Assembly (NCBI GenBank): GCA_903813345.2
Contig: CAIIXF020000011.1
Location: 5,604,571-5,668,570, forward strand
Source: Owenia fusiformis
Taxonomy: Eukaryota; Annelida; Polychaeta; Sabellida; Oweniidae
Direction of reading: 5' to 3'
DNA length: 64,000 nucleotides
The position numbers and the translations under genes were made by a program. Positions 56,720-64,000 of this stretch are shown one piece after another (position 1 is the first letter of the stretch; the number at the start of each line of letters is the position of its first letter). Below the pieces are notes generated by a model, which ran no database searches, was not told where the DNA came from, and worked only from the letters and a program-made list of their open reading frames with translations.

Positions 56720-59592
56720 CCCTCTGTATCAAAAGTATTTTCCTATTGAGAAAACCATTAGATAACTTTTGTATAAGGCAAACAAACTTAATGAAACTTT
56801 CCATGCATAATTTGAGGCATTTTTTATTATTTGAGGCATATAATACACCCTCTGTGAAAATTTAGAGACAATTGATTGATTTGTACTCAAAATATTACAT
56901 ACAGAACATAGCATATACCAAAAACACCAATGTGACTTTTTCCAAGTTTTTGACGTCAAACTTACCTAAGATTGCCAAACTGACCAAAATTAGGTTGCTC
57001 TGTAAAAGTATGCAGACAAAAGTCTTTATATATAAAATGCTAATTATGAGCAGAATGTGTTATTAAATATACAAAAAATGTACTCGGAATGTCCTCATAC
57101 ATTTTACTAACAGCCATGGACCATGTTGTACTCCACTTAACCCTTTCCCGACCAAAATTATTTGAGGAATTCAGAAATATGTTGTTACAATAAGCACTGC
57201 TATCCTTAATATATCAATGTTCGGTGCATTATGATTCAGAATTATTGCAATAAAATGGAAATATGATAGATTCTTTTGAATTAAATACCAAAAGTACATC
57301 AAGAATATTTAGAAGATAAAGCCCTGAAAAAATCATATTGACACATTAGTCACAAAATTATACTTATTGATGTCATTGGGCAGGAAAGGGGTAAATATTA
57401 AAGATCTAATAGCAAAGGTTTTGCAAAAATAAATCAATGCAGTGTAAAACAAATGTATGTATAATGAAGAAATAAATATTTAATGAAAAAAATAGATATG
57501 TGTTTGTAATATTGGTATTAACTTAAGATTAAAAAGTGTCACTATCTCTTTCATTTTTCAACAAATATAGGCTCACGTGACATATGACGCGGGGCAGTCA
57601 ATTTTGATCTATCGTTGACCATATCAGTATCAAACTGCCGATATTTCAACCTCGTCTTGCGAGGCCATTTTTATTTGAAACATCTTAAATTTGGTGTCAA
57701 AATAAAGCTGGTCACGCCCACTTTCAGAGTTATCAATGAATCATTTACTACGACTACTATATTCATTTAGGAGGCGTGTAAAGTTAACCAATCAGAAAGA
57801 CAATTGCTCCATATATGACAGTTCATTAACATATTCAGTGTTTACTATTGTTTTTCGCGTCATGACAACACGAGTAGTAACCAATCAAAATGCCGTATTT
57901 TATCACGTGAGTTCAGAGTGACATGCACGACATGTAAGTTTAGTCTGAGCTCAAGGAGGATTGGCTCCCAGGATCGAAACTCGATATTTTCCAACAATGA
58001 AAACGTCGAAATGTCGTTATTTTCTGAAATTAAAACCGACTATAAATTCAAAATAAACAGTTCAAAAGATTCGAACCAATATCTCGATCATTTCTTGTGA
58101 GTTTTGGAATTTTTCGTTTGGAAATAAGACCAAAATTCACGATTTAAATGTTGAAGTGAACAAAATGGCGGCTGTTTGAATTCGAATTTTGTATTACGAC
58201 ATACCCATATATGGGACAGAATATCGGTGGTGCACTCTGGGAGCCAATCCTCCTTGGTCTGAGCTGATCGCGATGTTGAATAATTTCTTCTCGGAATTTG
58301 TCCAGAGAAATCAGCGATTCTTAAGGTAGGATCTCCCATTTCTTCCTGTACAAGTTTTAACTTATCTCTATCGAATCCTAAAGTTTTGGATGAAGATATG
58401 AAGCATACGTTTAAAAACGAAGCGATTAATTTGACGATCTGATTTTGCAATTTGCAATGGCCAATTTACTGCAAGTCTGCGTGTATTTGACAAGAGATAG
58501 CGCCAAGTCTTGTATCCGAATGCTTGTTAAGCCACTCAAAAACAAGATCCATATTTTCTAAATTTGATAACTTTGCAGAGAGCCCGTTTTCATAACCTGT
58601 TTTCCGCGTCTAAATTCAAACTGAGTAGGATTATAAGATCGCTGGGATTCTCAGTCAATGGCAACGGGTCTTCATTCCAGAACGCACATTTTTTTAGTTG
58701 ATTCTCCGTCATAGTACTTGTCTAAAGTCCATATCTGCTCTTTTACTGGCATACTTGGACATATTTCCCCTCCTTAAATTGTCCTCCTTAAATAACACCC
58801 TCTCGCCGATTTATATATAGCCATTTCCCAGAACCCGGGAGTCAGAATCGCTGATGTTTGCCATATTGGACATGTTGAAATATGTACTGTAATATCTGTA
58901 ATACTAGGCATTGCCTGCTACGCGTAAGGGTCACGTGACTAGCTCGATACAGGAAAAATGGGGAATTTCGAAACAACAATTTTTGGGCACTTTTATTGCA
59001 AATTTCAGGTATTTATAAGTGTTTGTGGTATAAAATATAATCCACAGACATAAATGAACATCCAAACTACATATTTTATTACGTTTCGGAGCCTTTTTTG
59101 CTTTTAAAATGACATCTTTAAGGAAATATGGCATAACAATGAACAGTTAGGCAATACTGTTCTAAGACCCAAGTGTAAGGACTTTTGCATTGTTATTATA
59201 TAGCTTTCAGTGACACCTTTATTTTATGAAATATACAACTCTCATGAACAGGATCATTTGTAAAGTCTATAACATATTCTGATTGCTCATTATTAGCATA
59301 TTATATATAATTACCTTTGTCCACTTAGTTTTGCAGAGCAGCCTGACTTTGATCAGTTTGGCAATCTTAGGTAAGTTTGACGTCACAGGAAAAAGTCACA
59401 TCGGCGTTTTTGGTATATGCTATGTTCTGTATGTAATATTTTGAGTAAAGATTAACCAATCGTCTTCAAAATTTCGGATAATGTGTATCATATGCCTCAA
59501 ACTTTGTGTGGAAAGTTTCATTAAGTTTACTGGTCATTTACTAAAGTTCTTTGAAGTTTTCTTTAATAGGAAAATACTTTTTATACAGAGGG
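56720..59592. mobile_element. 2.9-kb long-TIR element with TA target
   Basis: Ends CCCTCTGTATCAAAAGTA and its complement; the arms pair for about 280 bp (56720-57000 and 59330-59592), including GTAATATTTTGAGTAAA-type and TTGACGTCA-type segments. TA flanks both ends, and removing it gives AATTAATTATATACGATCG, exactly the sequence found in units 2 (about 29056) and 3 (about 43776). The interior of 2.3 kb has no long ORF. Confidence 0.93.
57940..58260. repeat. Inverted repeat inside the 2.9-kb element
   Basis: CAAGGAGGATTGGCTCCC at about 57950 pairs with GGGAGCCAATCCTCCTTGG at about 58240. GTCTGAGCT also appears directly at both sites. No coding function recognised in 57000-59330 apart from this. 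Confidence 0.6.
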
Positions 59593-59937
59593 TATATACG
59601 ATCGTATACCGTATAGGGGAGGGATAGAAGTAAAATAATTATATAATTGATAACTGGTATAATTAGTGACGCAGGTAATAATTATAAATAACATGACACT
59701 TTATTACAATTTATAAACGATCGTGTAGCGTTAATTATTCTATCTTCTCTTACAATCGCTCTTGATTTAGGAACAGATCGATATCGTTTTCAGTTAGCTT
59801 CGCCATTGTAAAACTGAAGCATATTTCCATTGTCGTGCTAATTCTCATAAGAAATATACGCACGTGCCTTATTGTTTCTTGAATTAGTCTGAAACTTATT
59901 ATTAAGGTGATCTTTCCTTATGTTTTATTTCTATAGA
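59593..59937. other. Unit-4 upstream flank with one 121-bp repeat
   Basis: 59600-59720 is a single degenerate copy of the 121-bp tandem unit (GGGAGGGATAGAAGTAAAATA, GACGCAGGTAATAATTATAA). The following part, GAACAGATCGATATCGTTTTC and on, matches the flank of copy 1 (22430-22560) rather than copies 2 and 3. Confidence 0.75.
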
Positions 59938-60993
59938 CTCACGCCCGGTGATCGTAAAAAATGATGGAGGGGGGGATTAGGCGATTTCGGCAAGAAACTC
60001 AACAAATTTGGAAGATTTATTTTTTCAAGAGAAAATTTTCAACTGAATTGCCAAATGAATAGGCGCAGTGCATGGCAAAATATGTTAGGTCATCTGGTAT
60101 TTTTTGAACTGAAACCCTAAGATATAAAATCTATTAAAAATGTTTTTGCAATGAATCGGGCAACAATGGTTTACACGACCTGTAATAAATAGGTATAAGG
60201 GACGTTATTATCACAATACTAATGTCAATGCTCACTTTTTAAAGTTGGTGTCCATGCGTTATATAAAAAATAATCGAAACATACTAATTTGGGATGGAGG
60301 GGGGGTCGGATTGAGGGGGGATCACGTGTATATAAGACATGCTACTTGAATTTATAATTATGACTCCAAATTTTCCCATTTTTCATTCTCCAGAGATATA
60401 ATATCCAGTTTCTTACTTGGGTACTGAGTTTAGTGTTTTCAAATACACGAGTTCTTGTGAATTTTTTCCATCGTAAAGATATATAAATCCCCCCCCTCCA
60501 TCCAATCCCCCTCCATCCCAAATTAATTTATTTCGATTATTTTTTGTATAACGCATGGAAACAAACTTTAAAAAGTGAGCAATGTCATAAGTATTGTGAT
60601 AATAACGTCCCTCATACCTCTTTATTTACCCTTTGCATTCGTTTGACTTCATTTCTTAAAAGAGAGCTTCGTCTTCAGTTAAACTAGACTCTGCACGCAG
60701 GGTACTCTTTATAACAGGTCGTGTAGACCATTGTTGCCCGATTTATTGCAAAAACATTGACTTTTGCACGTTTGTGATGATGCGCCTTTTTTATTAGATC
60801 TCATATCTTAGAAGGGTATCAGTTCAAAAGAAACTAGATGTCCTGACATATTTTGCCATGCACTGCGCTTATTCATTTGGCAATTCAGTTGTAAATTTTC
60901 TCTTGAAAAAATAAATCCTCCAAATTTGTTGAGTTTTCTTGCAGAAATCACCTAATCCCCCCTCCATCATTTTTTACGATCACCGGGCGTGAG
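59938..60993. mobile_element. 1.06-kb palindromic foldback element
   Basis: CTCACGCCCGGTGATCGTAA pairs with TTACGATCACCGGGCGTGAG at the right end, and complementarity continues almost to the centre (about 60400), so the element is one long imperfect palindrome. The right arm carries an extra insert (60625-60710). TSD not evident; no ORF. Confidence 0.88.
60625..60710 (-). repeat. Fragment of the promoter-like dispersed repeat
   Basis: TTTGCATTCGTTTGACTTCA through AGACTCTGCACGCAGGGTA is the reverse complement of the two ends of the repeat at 4495-4935, with its middle missing. It interrupts the symmetry of the foldback. Confidence 0.7.
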
Positions 60994-61216
60994 ACTTCCT
61001 ATTACATATATTTCGTGAGAATAATATTTTTATTGATAATTGCTTTAAGTGATGCTTGCAGTAATTATATAAATGATAGTATGTTATCATAATTAATTCA
61101 ATTATATAATCGTGTAGCGTTATTTTTCCAGTCTTGTATTACAGCCCCAAGAGAAGAAATTACACGTCGGGATCTGAGAAACATATGGTGTTTTCAGTTC
61201 AACTTTGGCACGTAAA

Positions 61217-63071
61217 ATGAAGTGTTACATTTATTACATCAGTTTGGTCATTTTCGCAAGGCATACATTCGAAACCGGAGATATGTACTATACTGGTCCT
61301 TTTAAAGGCATACGGAAGCTTAATGGAGACGAAAACGTACGCGAAATCAGAGATCATACATCTCGACAACAAAATGCCAGTATCAAAACTGAAAATGAAA
61401 TGGAGAAACAAACGTGTGATCAGAAAATGCGCACGTGTAAGGACAGATGCGGTGTGCCGAAATATACGAGCAGTCTCAGTGAGTTCTACTGCCAATGTGA
61501 CGACAAATGTGCCCACTACCAAGATTGTTGTGCTGATTTTGAGAGCGAGTGTAGCATCAACTACAACAACACCAAATATGGTGAATTGACGAGTGGGGAA
61601 AGATCTAAATATGGTTGTATCAAAATAAGCCAAACAGAAATGGTATATATGGACCAAATGTGTGCAAGTGAGCATTTTGGGACTGATTTAGAAGAAAAGT
61701 GTAGGAACAGAAATACCCTGCTCAGTCTATTACCAGCATCTGACGTCGAAACAGGTATTTTATGTATATTGACGCAACTTAATACTGTTAAATCATGTAA
61801 TTAAAACCTATACTCGTAAATTGTGAAACTTTTCATAACAATCAAAAATCGACTTTTCGTATAGATAACATATACGTGAAGGCATTACAAAATAATTGGT
61901 TTTGACGCTTATCTGAAAATTAACATTAACAAATTAATATCTCCTGAAAATCATTTTACAGTGCTTCTAAAATAACTGAGTCCCTTTTGGGGATATTTGA
62001 TGGAGGGACGTATATGAAAAAATTGTAAGCCATTGCTCACCTATTTCAAATTTTGTTCCAGGTATACAGTATAGCAACATATTTTGCGCAAGATGTAACA
62101 ATGTCAAGTCCCCTGTATTGTGGCAGACAAAGTACAGGTGTGATCGAGACGTATTGGATAAGTCGGATTTTCAGAACCCTGGACCAAATACCTTATCGAG
62201 AGTTATGAATTCCCCTTTTTGTTCTGTTGAGTATATCGCTCCTTCAAATGATAATCTACAACCGAGGCCATGCATACCAACTATCCATACATGTCCGGAT
62301 GGAACAGATCGTTTGCTGGCCTATCGGTGTGCGAACTCTAACTTAGACCCTTATTCTACTTACAAACAACAATACCATGCCTATCATAACTGGTATTGCT
62401 TCATATGTACAGAACCTGAACGTCCATTGCATTCGTGTACCGTACGATTGAGTCAGATAAGTCAACGAAGCAGCCCCGACTTGTCCTTGTTTTCGTTTAA
62501 AATAATGGTGGATGTGACATCTGATAATGAAATAAGACTGAGGTCTCAAGCTGGTCATGGCATCGTTGGATTGGATGTTGAGGTAGGGTGTAACTCGGAC
62601 AATCTTTGCAAGGCTTTAACTTGCCCAAAAGCGTATATACGAGCTGGGGGTAAATGCAAATTGGTAAGCACCATTGTTCCAGTACAAATCAACTGCTATC
62701 TCTCCATTGAACTAGAAGAGTATACATTTCATGTCATCAAAACTTACATCAAACAAATTTTTGATCCAGTTGGTTTGATTTTAATCCGAAATGGTCCTGA
62801 TTATGATCAATTCACGTTCAATGCATCTTTCCCTGAGAACTACACATCGCCTCAGATTTACAAGAAAATGGCATCAGACTCTGAACGCATGAAAGAAAAA
62901 GCTGGAATTGCTTTCACACAGCTTATGAAGGACATAAATATCACGTATGATGTGTCGTTTATAAAACATAAGGTCAGTCATGTAACGGAAAAGGTGCCAA
63001 ATAGTGGATCTCAAACCGGTTCCGGAATGGCATGGATGTTTTACATATTTTTGTTCATGAAAATATGTTAA
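61217..63071 (+). CDS. Somatomedin-B/CAxCN ectodomain protein, copy 4
   Basis: Exons 61217-61754 and 62062-63071, phase-1 GT-AG intron of 307 bp; 515 aa, the longest copy. One extra codon in exon 1 (RDHTSRQQ) and extra residues in exon 2 (LSQISQRSSPDLS for LSHLRSPNLP; TQLMKDIN). Signal peptide, somatomedin-B cysteines, CARCNN and hydrophobic tail (MAWMFYIFLFM) are all kept. Exon 1 resembles copy 1 (GDMYYTG, LNGDEN, QNAS); the C-terminal half resembles copy 3. It is the most divergent member, with changes concentrated at about residues 400-450. ATTAAA variants about 60 bases after the stop replace AATAAA. Intact ORF; function unknown. Confidence 0.9.
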
Positions 63072-63419
63072 GAGAACGAAAGCACGTGGACTCACATTGG
63101 CAGTTTTGTTCATTAAAACTAAAATTGTAATTAAAAAAGAATTGTCAGAGATGTTGTAATCAATTTCGTGTCTCAAATAGACAAAGCAGTTTAAGTTGCA
63201 TAGAAAGTCGGAACAAAAACTTACAATGTCATTCCCAAAATTCATTTCGTTCGTTGTGTACCTTCACTACCTCTCTGACGTTGTTAAAATAGTTCTGAAA
63301 TTCCCGGGGCACGATCTGAGAAAGCTTCAGAAATTAGTACGATCTGTAATACTTTAATCAACAACACCAAAACTTTGATATAACATAAATTATAACGTTT
63401 ACAAATGATTTTACCACTA
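63072..63419. other. 3' flank of copy 4
   Basis: Similar to the other copies for about 160 bp (to about 63230), then unique. There is no 44-bp minisatellite here, unlike units 1-3, so the array appears to end. Confidence 0.65.
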
Positions 63420-63745
63420 CCCTGCGCGCAGTCTACTCATAAACTACCCTCTGCCTAGACTATATTACAGTCTAGCAGCCCCGCCTCAAAGATTGGTGCC
63501 TGTGACAGCCCAGGTAATAAATCATTCCAAAATTACCACGCCGACCCTTCCTCAACCAATCAGCGAAGTGGAATGGACGCATACTAAATACGATGCCATA
63601 GGAAATGACCATATAGAAAGTCGTCCGTATTTCGACGACAAATTCTGATTGGCTCGGTGAGATCAGAGATTTATTGTAAACTGAAAGAGTGAAGACGAAG
63701 CTCTCTTTTAAGAAGTGAAGTAGAACAAATGCAAAGGATATTTTA
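63420..63745. repeat. Second copy of the promoter-like dispersed repeat
   Basis: Aligns with 4495-4880: CCCTGCGCGCAGTCTAC start, CTACCCTCTGCCTAGAC, CAACCAATCAGCGAAG, TGATTGGCTCGGTGAG and CTCTCTTTTAAGAAGTGAAG. The CRE and TATATATA seen in the other copy are absent or altered. Confidence 0.65.
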
Positions 63746-64000
63746 CCATCGAAATTGGTAATCAATGCTGTATTTGATGTGTTTTATGTAAAAATCTCCG
63801 CGGAGCAACACATTGTAAAATGTCAAGATCGATAATCACTGGGTTCAATATTACTACACGTTTTCAAGATGGCGGTGTCAAAATTTTCTGAAAAGGCTTC
63901 AAATAATATTGTGTTAATTTCTGGCGAGTTCACCAACTTGTTAACTATTAACAATTGATAGAGAAATATGTAAGAAATTCAATTTTATACGAATATGGGG
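63746..64000. other. Right edge, nothing recognised
   Basis: AT-rich sequence with no ORF of note and no repeat match to the rest of the window. Confidence 0.5.

Overview
This is AT-rich, intron-containing animal DNA from an invertebrate, most likely a marine lophotrochozoan such as a mollusc. The evidence is GT-AG introns, AATAAA poly(A) signals, many animal non-LTR retrotransposons and TIR/foldback elements, and a multigene family pairing a somatomedin-B domain with a CAxCN cysteine motif, which I associate with molluscan and brachiopod genomes. The taxonomic call is inference. No operons, CRISPR arrays or prokaryotic features were seen.

Left end (1-12.4 kb). Two conserved single-copy metabolic genes lie head to head. 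GDP-L-fucose synthase (GFUS/TSTA3) is on the minus strand, with four coding exons visible between 2837 and 443; its 3' part runs off the window. A TIGAR-like fructose-2,6-bisphosphatase is on the plus strand, with exons 7776-7932, 10815-10889, 11315-11425 and 11908-12390; its first coding exon was not found. Between and inside them sit several nonautonomous transposons with readable target-site duplications (TSDs), and a 5'-truncated LINE fills a TIGAR intron.

Middle (12.4-22.4 kb). This is repeat-rich and contains no host exon I can see. It holds a TA-flanked MITE swollen by about 27 copies of a 36-bp minisatellite, an L1/Tx1-like LINE on the minus strand, an approximately 80-bp tandem repeat, and two more TIR elements.

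Right part (22.7-63.1 kb). Four tandem, same-strand, near-identical two-exon genes encode secreted or membrane-tethered somatomedin-B ectodomain proteins of 508-515 aa, at 22772-24580, 29498-31306, 44074-45875 and 61217-63071. They lie in a repeated genomic unit: about 120-bp tandem repeats upstream, then the gene, then a 44-bp minisatellite, then a tail. Because the paralogous units align, several insertions can be dated relative to the duplications and their empty sites read directly: a 0.4-kb TIR element in units 1 and 2 only, a truncated LINE in unit 3, a 6.4-kb long-TIR element that splits the unit-3 minisatellite with a 5-bp TSD, a 0.6-kb TA-flanked foldback element and a 2.9-kb long-TIR element in unit 4. 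A two-ORF LINE (35.1-39.9 kb) lies between units 2 and 3.

The four ectodomain genes have no visible seven-helix region. They end in a short hydrophobic tail compatible with a GPI signal, and their variants are mosaic: N-terminal variants pair copies 1+4 and 2+3, while C-terminal variants pair 1+2 and 3+4. This suggests gene conversion or unequal exchange in an actively evolving array.
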